Notes: generated by a model not told the origin, from the letters alone. 64,000 nt of DNA from Diplonema papillatum (GCA_030068145.1 JAPJBO010000506.1:1-64000); one strand, 5' to 3'. Shown: positions 32,498-43,143, counted from the first letter of the stretch. Translations and numbers: made by a program.

Positions 32498-32934
32498 AAG
32501 TCACCGGCATGCAGCGCCCTCCTCGCCTTTCTCTGGCTCTCCGCCGACTTCAAGCCCCTTTACGGCCAACCGGAAGACTCGAACGCAGCGGTAGTCCTTC
32601 CCACTCGGCACCTCGCTGATTACCCCGCTGATTGGCCTCACTAGGAGAGCCCCGTAATTCTAGGATCGCTGACCCGACTTTTTTTTCCCGGGTGATTTCT
32701 TTTTCCAGGAGTGCCTTTCCTGGAAACCATAGGGCCTGATGCAAACAAGAGTAGACACTCTGCCCACTGGATTCCGACCATTTCTGGTCCTAGCTGTTCG
32801 GAACCTTCCCACCCCGGTTGAGGCCAGGAAGAGATTCCAGGGGAGAAGATCCCATTGAACACCCAACAACCCTTTCCAATCCAAATTGTACATCAACCTC
32901 CCACCCGTTTTCGATTATTTCTTTTGTGTTCACA
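32498..32934. other. No gene recognised
   Basis: Unique-looking sequence with a CCAGGAGTGCCTTTCCTGG inverted repeat near 32706. Nothing else supportable. Confidence 0.35.
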
Positions 32935-33012
32935 AAGCACTGTACTAGTTGGCGTACTACATGAACCCACCAAAGCATGGGAGCTTCCGCCAGTGCGCAC
33001 AACAAGCGCCAT
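32935..33012 (+). repeat. R6 dispersed repeat, partial
   Basis: ACTAGTTGGCGTACTACATG, CACCAAAGCATGGGAGCTTC and CGCCAGTGCGCACAACAAGC. It directly precedes the 11-bp minisatellite. Confidence 0.6.
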
Positions 33013-33019
33013 TAGTGTG

Positions 33020-34660
33020 ATGCGAGGCAAGAACCAGGCGAGAACTCAGCACAAACCCGGCAGAAACCAGGCACAACCCAGGCGAGAACTCAGCACAAAC
33101 CTGGCAGAAACCAGGCACAAACCGAGCGGGGGCTCGGCGCGTCCCCGGCAAGAACCAGGCACAAACCAGGCGAGAACTCAGCACAAACCCGGCAAGAACC
33201 AGGCACAAACCAGGCACAAACCAGGCGAGAACTCAGCACAAACCTGGCAGAAACCAGGCACAAACCAAGCGAGAACTCAGCACAAACCCGGCAAGAAAAC
33301 CAGGCACAAACCAGGCACAAACCAGGCACAAACCAGGCACAAACCAGGCGAGAACTCAGCACAAACCTGGCAGAAACCAGGCACAAACCAGGCGAGAACT
33401 CAGCACAAACCCGGCAAGAACCAGGCACAAACCAGGCACAAACCAGGCACAAACCAGGCGAGAACTCAGCACAAACCTGGCAGAAACCAGGCACAAACCA
33501 GGCGAGAACTCAGCACAAACCTGGCAGAAACCAGGCACAAACCAGGCGAGAACTCAGCACAAACCCGGCAAGAACCAGGCACAAACCAGGCGAGAACTCA
33601 GCACAAACCCGGCAAGAACCAGGCACAAACCAGGCACAAACCAGGCACAAACCAGGCGAGAACTCAGCACAAACCTGGCAGAAACCAGGCACAAACCAGG
33701 CGAGAACTCAGCACAAACCCGGCAAGAACCAGGCACAAACCAGGCACAAACCAGGCACAAACCAGGCACAAACCAGGCGAGAACTCAGCACAAACCTGGC
33801 AGAAACCAGGCACAAACCAGGCGAGAACTCAGCACAAACCTGGCAGAAACCAGGCACAAACCAGGCGAGAACTCAGCACAAACCTGGCAGAAACCAGGCA
33901 CAAACCAGGCGAGAACTCAGCACAAACCCGGCAAGAACCAGGCACAAACCAGGCGAGAACTCAGCACAAACCCGGCAAGAACCAGGCACAAACCAGGCAC
34001 AAACCAGGCACAAACCAGGCGAGAACTCAGCACAAACCTGGCAGAAACCAGGCACAAACCAGGCGAGAACTCAGCACAAACCCGGCAAGAACCAGGCACA
34101 AACCAGGCACAAACCAGGCACAAACCAGGCGAGAACTCAGCACAAACCTGGCAGAAACCAGGCACAAACCAGGCGAGAACTCAGCACAAACCTGGCAGAA
34201 ACCAGGCACAAACCAGGCGAGAACTCAGCACAAACCCGGCAAGAACCAGGCACAAACCAGGCACAAACCAGGCACAAACCAGGCGAGAACTCAGCACAAA
34301 CCCGGCAAGAACCAGGCACAAACCAGGCACAAACCAGGCACAAACCAGGCACAAACCAGGCACAAACCAGGCGAGAACTCAGCACAAACCTGGCAGAAAC
34401 CAGGCACAAACCAGGCGAGAACTCAGCACAAACCCGGCAAGAACCAGGCACAAACCAGGCACAAACCAGGCACAAACCAGGCGAGAACTCAGCACAAACC
34501 TGGCAGAAACCAGGCACAAACCAGGCGAGAACTCAGCACAAACCTGGCAGAAACCAGGCACAAACCAGGCGAGAACTCAGCACAAACCTGGCAGAAACCA
34601 GGCACAAACCAGGCGAGAACTCAGCACAAACCCGGCAGAAACCAGATACAAACCCGGCAA
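33020..34660 (+). repeat. 11-bp minisatellite with higher-order structure
   Basis: About 1.6 kb of the unit AAACCAGGCAC and variants (AAACTCAGC-type, CGAGAACTCAG, AAACCCGGCAAG, AAACCTGGCAG), organised into higher-order blocks of 44-110 bp. Because 11 is not a multiple of three, the repeat cycles through three codon phases and stays stop-free for long spans on both strands: a 644-codon plus frame (32855-34789) and many minus frames. The peptide would be repeats such as KPGTNQARTQH. I regard it as non-coding: the putative start lies in unrelated sequence, and openness is a by-product of the unit. Confidence 0.85.
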
Positions 34661-34842
34661 AACTTTAATCCGAACCCTCCAGCCCATACTAGTTTTTCCT
34701 TCTCGCGCGAGGCACCCCTGCACGCAGAACACCCCCGCTTCAAGCTGCGCAAGCAGGCTCACGGGCGCAGCGAAAACAAGCCGCTTTAAATATTTATTTT
34801 TACTTTCCCGATTCCTTCGGGTGCGCGCTTAGCACTCCGACG

Positions 34843-35504
34843 ATGAGTCGACACACAAACCCACCGGCCGCAACCCACGCAACACAGGCCGCGCGCGCGC
34901 TGCGCCGGGTACCGAAGGACCGCGCCGGCGTCGACTACCCTGCGTTCGCCGACGGCATCGTCTCGAACGTGACGCAGAAGCGGATCGCGCCGGGCGACGC
35001 CGCCGAGCTCATCGAGCTCTTCGCCGCTGCCCGGACGCAGCACCCTGCGGTGTACTGCCACCTGGGCGACGTGCTGACCGCCGCAGCGGCGGAATGCCCT
35101 GCGCGGCACCTGCTGCGGCTGGTCCGTGGGTTTGCGCAGCTCTCGGTCGCCCGCGAGACTGCGTGGGGCGGTGCGATCGCCGGCGCCGCGCTGCAGGCGG
35201 CCGCGGAACCCGCCCGGTGGCGGGCCGGCAAAGGCCCGCTGACGCCTGCCGCCGCCTCCGAGTTGGAGCAGATCCTGCGCGCCGCCGCGACGGGAAGCCC
35301 GGTTCCTTTGGCCGCGGGGGCCGTCGAGAAGCTGCTGGCGGCTGTCCTGGGGCAGTCCTCGGGCGGCGCCGCGGCCCCGTCGTTGACGCCGCACACGGTG
35401 TCGCTGTGCTTCTCGGCACTCGCCCGCGCGAAGATCGCCGACGGCCGCCTGCACGGCGCGGCCGCGCTGCTGGCGCTCCGGAGCGAAGTTCGCAAGAAAA
35501 TCGC
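34843..35504 (+). CDS. Organellar RNA-processing-type helical-repeat protein, exon 1
   Basis: The first ATG after an AT-rich segment starts MSRHTNPPAATHATQAARAL, basic and alanine-rich, compatible with an organelle-targeting peptide. Then come degenerate ~35- to 40-residue helical repeats: DAAELIELFAAARTQHPAVY, ARHLLRLVRGFAQLSV, TPHTVSLCFSALARAKI. This pattern is typical of the heptatricopeptide/octatricopeptide (FASTK-RAP-like) families that bind organellar RNA. The exon ends KKIA at a canonical donor GTATGT, leaving two bases of a codon (GC). Exon 2 begins with G, restoring GCG. Combined with exons 2 and 3 the protein is 1153 aa. No RAP domain was recognised at the C-terminus, so the exact family is an inference. 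Confidence 0.75.
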
Positions 35505-35763
35505 GTATGTTTTCTCGCAGTTTCACCGAGGGAGTGTTGTTGTGATCAGAGCACCACGAAAGTCGATAAGAGTTTGGGTTGGAATGCAAAGAATCTGAAG
35601 CGATAATATGCATCGTTAAGAGAACTTCACACAGCCTTCTGAGGTGTGGTTGCATGAAACGAAAAAGTAACGTTTTCAAGCGGTCTTGGCGTTTTCTTTG
35701 CGTTGACCAAGTGCATCGTGCGTCGTTGGCACTAAAAACTTGCTCTAAGACCCCATTCATGAA

Positions 35764-35885
35764 CGGTCACACGGAGAGACCTAAAACCCCGGAATCTCAA
35801 GCAAACTGTAACTCTAAAAATGAGCGGTTGGCTGCGTACTACATGAAACCTACCCAAGCAGGCGAGTGCACGCACAAGCAAAAAG
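35764..35885 (+). repeat. R9 followed by R6
   Basis: GGTCACACGGAGAGACC then ACCCCGGAATCTCAAGCAA (R9), directly followed by GGTTGGCTGCGTACTACATG and CAAGCAGGCGAGTGCACGC (R6). Confidence 0.65.
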
Positions 35886-35912
35886 AAAAGCGCCAGCCGC
35901 TATTTTATTTGA

Positions 35913-36241
35913 AAGTGTGCTAATACTGCAGGGGAGGGTTGACTAGGCTTCTTGCGTTTGTGCTAACCACGATTGGGGAGTCGGGAGAACCTAACTGAGC
36001 CGAAAGCAGAACCGACACCCCCCCCCCCCCCCATTCGTGATAAAAAGCGAAGAATAGTTGAGTCGCAGCGCTTGACAAAGATAGTTGGAAAAAAAAAGGT
36101 GTTTTTATTCTTCGCTTTTCTCACAAACGGGAGGGTCGGTCCTGCTTTTGGCTTTGTAGGTTCTCTCGACTCCCCAATTCGTGGTTAGCACAAACTCAAG
36201 AGGTCCAGTCAACTATTCCCTTCAGTATTAGCATACTTTCA
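35913..36241. mobile_element. Fold-back (long inverted repeat) element
   Basis: Left arm (AGTGTGCTAATACTGCAGGG ... GCTAACCACGATTGGGGAGT ... AAAAGCGAAGAATAG) and right arm (CTATTCTTCGC-TTTT ... ACTCCCCAATTCGTGGTTAG ... CAGTATTAGCATACTTTC) are inverted repeats along almost the whole ~330 bp, with the turn near 36070-36100. Non-coding hairpin MITE. It abuts an R2 MITE at 36246. Confidence 0.75.
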
Positions 36242-36245
36242 AGAA

Positions 36246-36430
36246 TAAAAGCGCCAGCTTGGAAGGAAATGCTCGACAAAGCTGCCAGGCAAAGAACCGA
36301 AGGGATCCCAAGTGCTGCAACTACCGAACACGCGTTGAACGGACGCGAGGTAGATCATGCGGGTCTACCGACACGACACACAACAGGGATACTAGTCCTG
36401 AGTGAAAAAGCAACGGAATCATCGAAGAAC
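36246..36430 (+). mobile_element. MITE family R2, 3'-truncated
   Basis: ATAAAAGCGCCAGCTTGGAA, AAGGGATCCCAAGTGCTG and ATGCGGGTCTACC align with the R2 head and middle; the tail is absent. Confidence 0.7.
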
Positions 36431-36584
36431 AAGGGTGAAATGGAGCAGGGAGGCCGCGGTGGAGTGGTTGAAGCCAGCGACGGGGCTCCACGTCCCGTCT
36501 TGCTTTCCGTTTCCGCCCGGACAATCAACCGGATGATCGGCTTCGGCCGGTCATCCGGTTGGCGGTTGCCGTACAATAATAAAA

Positions 36585-36700
36585 AAATGTGTTGTGCAGG
36601 CTAAAAAGACGTAGACAGCACGTTTTGGAGGTTATCAGAATTTCCAACTTAGAAAATTATACTGGGCAAATAAGTGGAAAAACGGTCAACCGGCACACGC
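36585..36700 (+). repeat. R7 dispersed repeat
   Basis: GTGCAGGCTAAAAAGACGTA, CAGCACGTTTTGGAGG and GTCAACCGGCACACGC. Confidence 0.65.
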
Positions 36701-37124
36701 GTAACCAAAGTTCCACACGGTGTGATGTGCGCCCTTTCATAGAACCGGAAAGAGGTAAAACCTGAAACTGACCACACACGACCATCTTCGGCGGGTTGGC
36801 AGTGACACAAAAAACACCAAATATACAACCCGTAACCATATAGCCCTTCCTTGCTCTACGAGAACCTATTCATGAAACGGTCACACGGAGACCAGCATCT
36901 TTTCGTGCACTTTCCCGCTGATTCCTTGTTCAGTGTACGAAGTCGGATTGGGTAGTTGCGCCGATCGCTCAGATTGTTCTCGTCAGTCGATTCCAGTGTG
37001 TCTGCGATTTGTTCGCAACACGAGCAGTTAGGAGCACTTGATTGCAGTGTGTATACTTGAGCTCAGCGTGTTTGTGATCCGTTTGCAACACTATAACGTC
37101 GTCTGCCTAGGATCCTAAACCCCC

Positions 37125-37284
37125 GGAATTTCAAGCGAACTTTGTTTGTGCGTGCCGGTTGATCGTTTTCCCACTTGTATTTACCCTGTGTGTATTCAGG
37201 TAAGGAATTCTGATCAACCACCAAAACACGCTGCCTACGTCTTTTTAGCCTGCACAATACATTGAAGGGCAACCCACAAGATTG
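37125..37284 (-). repeat. R7 dispersed repeat, reverse, interrupted by the 14-kb element
   Basis: Reverse complement of R7 (GTGCGTGCCGGTTGATCG, CACGCTGCCTACGTCTTTTT, GGGCAACCCACAAGATTG). It breaks at TTA (37285-37287). The missing continuation, TTAGTACTAAA, is found on the far side of the 14-kb element at 51410. The undisturbed arrangement CTAGTACTAAAAAGC (reverse strand) is present at 58672-58690. Confidence 0.8.
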
Positions 37285-37707
37285 TTAGGGCTGACTATTT
37301 TTTATTTTTTTTTTTTTGGCTCGCGCTCGGGCACCTCAAAAAAATCTGGGCGCGCGCGCTAAAAAAAAAATAGGGCTTTTTATCTAATAGCCACCTGCTA
37401 ACTTTTTATTTAGCTTATAGCCACCTAAGGGACGCCGGATTATTACCCGGGCGGGCCAACTGCCCGCCCAAAGGGGGGGGGGGGGACCCACCCACCCCCA
37501 AATCTCCCGAGCCCGTGGGAATTTTTTTTTTTTTCAGTTTCCAATTTCACCACCTGCCTTCTTGGCTTCCGACACCGCCATACACAGCTGAAATGTACGG
37601 GTTTGGTTTGTTCTGGAAAGTCGAAATAAGGGGGGGTTCGGGGGGCTTTGCCCCCCGGCCGAACGGTACGGCTCTATCAGGTCCAAGTTGCACTGGCCCT
37701 CCCCAAA

Positions 37708-40175
37708 AACATCAACGTAATGGCCCAAACTTGGGCCATTACATCAATGTAACGGGCAGAATTTGACGGAAAACCACTGTTACATCAATGTAATGGCCCA
37801 AATCTGACGGAAAACCACTGTTACATCGATGTAATGGGCAGAATTTGACGGAAAACCACTGTTACATCGATGTAATGGGCAGAATTTGACGGAAAACCAC
37901 TGTTACATCGATGTAATGGGCAGAATTTGACGGAAAACCACTGTTACATCAATGTAATGGCCAAAATCTGACCGAAAACCACTGTTACATCAATGTAATG
38001 GGCCAAATTTGACCGAAAACCACTGTTACATCAATGTAATGGCCCAAATCTGACGGAAAACCACTGTTACATTGATGTAATGGGCAGAATCTGACGGAAA
38101 ACCACTGTTACATCAATGTAATGGGCCGAATTTGACCGAAAACCACTGTTACATCAATGTAATGGCCCAAATCTGACGGAAAACCACTGTTACATCGATG
38201 TAATGGGCCAAATCTGACGGAAAACCACTGTTACATCAATGTAATGGGCCGAATTTGACCGAAAACCACTGTTACATCAATGTAATGGCCCAAATCTGAC
38301 GGAAAACCACTGTTACATCGATGTAATGGGCCAAATCTGACGGAAAACCACTGTTACATCAATGTAATGGCCCAAATCTGACGGAAAACCACTGTTACAT
38401 CGATGTAATGGGCAGAATTTGACGGAAAACCACTGTTACATCGATGTAATGGGCAGAATTTGACGGAAAACCACTGTTACATCGATGTAATGGGCAGAAT
38501 TTGGCCCATTACATCGATGTAACAGTGGTTTTCCGTCAAATTTGGGCCATTACATTGATGTAACAGTGGTTTTCGGTCAAATTTGGGCCATTACATTGAT
38601 GTAACAGTGGTTTTCGGTCAAATTTGGCCCATTACATTGATGTAACAGTGGTTTTCGGTCAGATTTGGGCCATTACATTGATGTAACAGTGGTTTTCGGT
38701 CAGATTTGGCCCATTACATCGATGTAACAGTGGTTTTCCGTCAGATTTGGGCCATTACATTGATGTAACAGTGGTTTTCGGTCAAATTCGGCCCATTACA
38801 TTGATGTAACAGTGGTTTTCCGTCAGATTCTGCCCATTACATCAATGTAACAGTGGTTTTCCGTCAGATTTGGGCCATTACATTGATGTAACAGTGGTTT
38901 TCCGTCAGATTTGGCCATTACATTGATGTAACAGTGGTTTTCCGTCAGATTTTGGCCATTACATTGATGTAACAGTGGTTTTCCGTCAAATTCTGCCCAT
39001 TACATCGATGTAACAGTGGTTTTCCGTCAAATTTGGGCCATTACATTGATGTAACAGTGGTTTTCCGTCAGATTTGGGCCATTACATTGATGTAACAGTG
39101 GTTTTCCGTCAGATTTGGGCCATTACATTGATGTAACAGTGGTTTTCGGTCAAATTTGCCCATTACATTGATGTAACAGTGGTTTTCGGTCAGATTTGGG
39201 CCATTACATTGATGTAACAGTGGTTTTCCGTCAAATTCTGCCCATTACATCGATGTAACAGTGGTTTTCGGTCAGATTTGGGCCATTACATTGATGTAAC
39301 AGTGGTTTTCCGTCAAATTCTGCCCATTACATCGATGTAACAGTGATTTTCCGTCAAATTCTGCCCATTACATCGATGTAACAGTGGTTTTCCGTCAAAT
39401 TCTGCCCATTACATCGATGTAACAGTGGTTTTCGGTCAAATTTGGGCCATTACATTGATGTAACAGTGGTTTTCGGTCAAATTTGGGCCATTACATTGAT
39501 GTAACAGTGGTTTTCCGTCAGATTTGGCCCATTACATTGATGTAACAGTGGTTTTCCGTCAGATTTGGGCCATTACATTGATGTAATCTGTCTGGCATGC
39601 CTTCCGGCCCGAAGAGGCCCGTAAAGCCTGCCCGAAAACTGGAACGCGGCTCTCCGGAGCCGCCAAAAGAAAGTGGTGCCTCATGCAAAAAAAAAAAAAG
39701 GTTTTTTTTTTTGCCAGAGCTCCTGTGGTTGATGCAGTAGTACCCTGGGTACCAAGCTCTAACGTCCCGGGTTCGAACCCCGCAAGTAGACTTTTTTCGG
39801 TTTTCGTGCCCACTTTTCGAAAAATCCGGATTTTGGTCATTTTAGCCGATTTGGCCCACTACATTGATGTAACAGTGGTTTTCCGTCAAATTTGGCCCAT
39901 TACATTGATGTAACAGTGGTTTTCCGTCAGATTCTGCCCATTACATCGATGTAACAGTGGTTTTCCGTCAGATTTGGGCCATTACATTGATGTAACAGTG
40001 GTTTTCGGTCAAATTCGGCCCATTACATTGATGTAACAGTGTTTTTCCGTCAAATTCTGCCCGTTACATCGATGTAACAGTGGTTTTCGGTCAGATTTGG
40101 GCCATTACATTGATGTAACAGTGGGTTTCTGTGAAATTCGGCCCATTACATTGATGTAGCAGTGGGTTTCCGTCG
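37708..40175. repeat. 41-bp satellite with internal orientation switch
   Basis: The monomer is CCACTGTTACATCGATGTAA followed by TGGGCAGAATTTGACGGAAAA. It contains the palindrome TTACATCGATGTAA (variants TTACATCAATGTAA and TTACATTGATGTAA). About 18 monomers run in plus orientation to ~38499, then ~26 run in minus orientation to ~39595, and ~7 more in minus orientation after a ~260-bp insert. The array can therefore fold into a long imperfect hairpin centred near 38499. Confidence 0.9.
39708..39790 (+). other. tRNA-like sequence inside the satellite element
   Basis: GTGGTTGATGCAGTAGTACC resembles an A box, and CCCGGGTTCGAACCCCGC is an excellent T arm/B box, ~30 bp apart as in a tRNA, followed by a T run (39791) as for Pol III termination. 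The acceptor stem does not pair, so it is not a functional tRNA. Likely a tRNA-derived SINE head or pseudo-tRNA. Confidence 0.35.
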
Positions 40176-40378
40176 GAAAATCTTCATACAGTTTTGGGGA
40201 AAAAATATTCCCACCAGAGGGGGGGGGGGGGGACCCACCCACCAAAATTTTGGCGAAAGTAGTGGGCAGTTGGCCCGCCCGGGTAATAATCCGGCGTCCC
40301 TTTAAAAGTAAAACTTTTTAATTAGCTTATAGCACTTTCAAATCTTTTTATTTAGCTTATAGCCACAAAAAACTTTTT

Positions 40379-41175
40379 ATTTCACTGGGGTCCCGAATTC
40401 TTCACTCCATTTTTTTACTACCCCCATTTTTTAACCACTACCCCCCCTTTTTTAACCACTACCCCCCCTTTTTTAACCACTACCCCCCCTTTTTTAACCA
40501 CTACCCCCCCTTTTTTAACCACTACCCTAAAAACTGGTCACGAGTGAAGAAAAAACGGTTCAGGTGGGTAAAAACAATGAAGTTACCAATGGAAACACGA
40601 CAAAAAAGAAGAAGAATGATGTAAACAGCTTGCCATGTGATTATTTTTTGGTGCCCTTAGGGTGCGGCTTGATAGCATCTGTACCAATCTGAATGATAGC
40701 TCCCTCAGCAATGTTGCTGAAGTAGAAAACATTCGAAGGTGGTACACCGACTTGATCATGCTGTAGCGCTGCCAGAGAGTTTTGTAGCCGAGCTTCTTGA
40801 TTTCTGCCAGATCATGCATGTACAGCAGAATATCACTTTCAGATGGCTGCCCCTTAATCTTTGCGAAGGACAGGAAGTCGGCATAGGTCTTTTCGTACAA
40901 TTTGCGACTCTTGGACGGTAGAAGGTCAGCAATGATCGCTTTCACTTTCTTCGATTTCTCACTTGATGTTGAGCTGCTGTCGGACGAACTGCTGTCAGAT
41001 GATGGTGTTGGCACTTTTCTCTTCCTTCCGGGCATGATTCTGTTCTTGGTCTCCCCTTTTTCTGTATATCCTGGGTATTTTTTACCTTCATTCCGTTAAA
41101 AACACTCGTAACTCTGTTTTCTTCACTACCCCACTTTTTCCGGGTCGTTTGGAGTGACTCATTTGGGACACCAGT
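40379..41175. mobile_element. Nested element with TTTTATTTCACTGG inverted ends
   Basis: The left end TTTTATTTCACTGGGGTCCC (40379) and right end GGGACACCAGTGAAATAAAA (about 41156) are inverted repeats, with ~35 bp of similarity extending to the TCACTCC block. It contains a 21-bp tandem repeat (TTTTTTAACCACTACCCCCCC, 40425-40530) and a tyrosine-recombinase fragment on the minus strand. Confidence 0.55.
40583..41035 (-). pseudogene. Tyrosine-recombinase N-terminal fragment
   Basis: 150 aa. MPGRKRKVPTPSSDSS is a basic/serine-rich start. It is followed by a core-binding (SAM-like) domain: LLPSKSRKLYEKTYADFLSF, QPSESDILLYMHDLAE, YKTLWQRYSMIKSVYHL. That layout is the DNA-binding half of tyrosine recombinases such as eukaryotic YR transposons and phage-type integrases. 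The catalytic half (R...HxxR...Y) is absent; the frame ends after the domain in unrelated residues. It is therefore a truncated, non-catalytic remnant, or a stand-alone DNA-binding protein of a non-autonomous element. Confidence 0.6.
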
Positions 41176-41199
41176 GAAATAAAATTATCTTATCACCCA

Positions 41200-41305
41200 T
41201 TAATGGCGAAAATTTTTACTCTCGAACCCTATTTTTTGGCACTCGACCCTCCGGGTCTCGTGCCAAAAAATTGGGTTCTCGAGTGAAAATTTTCGCCATT
41301 ATTAA
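41200..41305. repeat. Near-perfect hairpin, ~105 bp
   Basis: AATGGCGAAAATTTTTACTC...CCAAAAAATTGGGTTCTCGAG...GTGAAAATTTTCGCCATT: both arms pair over ~48 bp with a CTCCG-like loop near 41252. It could be a tiny fold-back MITE or a strong extrusion site. Confidence 0.75.
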
Positions 41306-41576
41306 CCCAACTCCGACCAACCGGACATATATGTCCGGTTTAATCTGGATTTTTCTGTAGGGGTGCTCAGGAGGCGCCAAAAAATTCCCAAAAATATGGA
41401 ATTCACCCATTTCGAGCAAATCTTTTCATTGCCGCCCTCGAATGTCAAAAATTCGTCAGCAATGACGATTGAAACCAAGTGGCGAGATTGGGGAAACCCC
41501 CGGAAAACCGGCTTTTTCAATGCCTTGTCATCAACAGTCGAAACAATCCAGGAACTTGGGCAGTGAAAAGTACAAA

Positions 41577-43143
41577 ATGTCTGGAAGGAAGCGGGCGGCC
41601 ACGGATATGGAGAGTGTGGGGTCGACAGAAGAAGAGGACAACGAGGAAGCAGAAGAGGTGGAAGAGGAAGAGGACGAGGAAGAAGAAGAGGATGAAGAAG
41701 AGGAAGAGGATGACGATGACGACAACAACAGGTCGGGAAGGACAGTGCGCGAACAAGTGCATCATCTCGACGCCACCGCGCTTGGGCGGGTGACAGTGGT
41801 CGACTCTTGCGGGAACTGGGACAGGCAACGGTCGCGACGTGAGTTCGGCGGTATCCGGGGTGTGACACTGCAGCTGCGTGACGAGCAGAGCGGGGTGGAG
41901 TGCGGGTACATCGCACTCATGCGAGCGATGGAGGGAAGTTTTGCGATGCCATCGGCATTGAACATTCTCAGCTTCGCCCGCGAACATTTCGACGTGCGTT
42001 GCAGGAGTGTGGCACGCTTACCGGAGCTGGACACTTATCAGGTATCGAGCTTCTGCCTCCAACACGGTATCGGATTCCAGCCCAATCCGGAGACAGTGTA
42101 CACAGCGCTGTACAACTGGGCCGTGCTGAGAGGAACCGGCTCAGTCGAGCGAGGCGAAGACCGACCCCACCCGGCCAACGTCGTGTTCCTGGCCAACCCG
42201 CGGGTTCAGAGCGGTGATCTCGGCCACTTTATGAACATTTTTTTTGGCGAGCCACCAAAAGAACAGGCGCCGAAGTCCTCCGCAAAGCCTGCACCGAAGC
42301 GCCCCGGCCGGCCACCAAAAGAACAGGCGCCGAAGCCCTCCGCAAAGCCTGCACCGAAGCGCCCCGGCCGACCACGAAAAGGACCGGCACAGAAGCCCCC
42401 CGCAAACCCAGCACCGCGAGGCCGCCCACCGAATACTGAGAGCGCTGCGGTCAAGGCAGCAGGTGCAGCGATCAAGTCCTTGTCGTGGAGCAGCAAAGTC
42501 GAGCCCAACCTCGAATTCCCTTTCAACGCCAAGAAGACCGGACCGAATCCGTCCTACGACCTTGATGAGGATTCCTCCCCCACTGACATCTTCAGATGCA
42601 TGTTCACCGACCTGGTGGTCACCCAGATCATTGGGCACATGAGTGTGTATGCTGCAGGGAAAGAGGGTATCTCGTACGAAGCACCCGATATTGCGGAATT
42701 TCTTCGCTGGTGTGCTGTCACATACGCCCTTCAAGGACTTCAGAAAAGAGCTCATCCGCGGGTTACTTGCTGACAACCGCAGTACTGAGGACTTCAGCCC
42801 CGGAACGCGCACACCTCGGGCTAGCGACCACCCGTCGCGCCTGGATGGCAAGTTCCATGCCATTCTGGAAACAGACACCCGCGTTGCGTGCAAATGCCAT
42901 GTTCGTTTGGTCAAGACGAAATATGTCTGCAAAACATGTGGCGTGGCTCTGTGTCCCGCTCCGTGTTTTACCCGGTTTCACACCCTCAAGAACCACCATT
43001 ACTACGAGCCGGAAACTCCTGGGACCCAGCGCTTGAAGAAACGAGGCGGCCGCCCTTGCAAGCAGGGGCGCCCTCCCACACTCAAAGGAGTGCGTCTGAC
43101 GTATACCGAGTCTACTGATGAAAGTGACTGCAGTGGCCAGTAG
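41577..43143 (+). pseudogene. piggyBac-like transposase derivative, DDE core deleted, unusual N-terminal domain
   Basis: ATG at 41577 opens a frame to 42773. An acidic tract (EEEDEEEEEDEEEEEDDDDD) is followed by a globular domain of ~170 aa with EQSGVECGYIALMRAME and GDLGHFMNIFF, then three AT-hook-like units (KRPGRPPKE, KRPGRPRKG, PRGRPPN). Next comes the start of a DDE_Tnp_1_7 (piggyBac) domain, PTDIFRCMFTDLVVTQIIGH. The catalytic Asp region is missing. Sequence then continues in the +1 frame with the piggyBac end DFRKELIRGLLADNRS and the cysteine-rich finger KYVCKTCGVALCPAPCF, stop 43141-43143. About 300 residues typical of the family are absent, and the two parts are out of frame. It cannot encode an active transposase as it stands. 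Confidence 0.7.

Larger units (their letters stand above)
37427..40302. mobile_element. Nested TIR element built of a 41-bp palindromic satellite
   Basis: Ends are a ~43-bp near-perfect inverted repeat: AAGGGACGCCGGATTATTAC, then CCGGGCGGGCCAACTGCCC, at 37427-37470 and inverted at 40260-40302. A subterminal GGGGGGGACCCACCCACC block is present at both ends in the same, not inverted, orientation. Interior: satellite arrays (37708-39595 and 39855-40175) and a ~260-bp non-satellite insert. No transposase. Confidence 0.75.

Noticed and set aside
32855..34789. 644-codon plus-strand ORF across the minisatellite
   Set aside because: The frame exists because an 11-bp unit without stops cycles through all phases; the minus strand is equally open and the start is in unrelated sequence.
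37708..40175. CRISPR array
   Set aside because: The repeats are contiguous 41-bp monomers without unique spacers and reverse orientation midway; this is a satellite.
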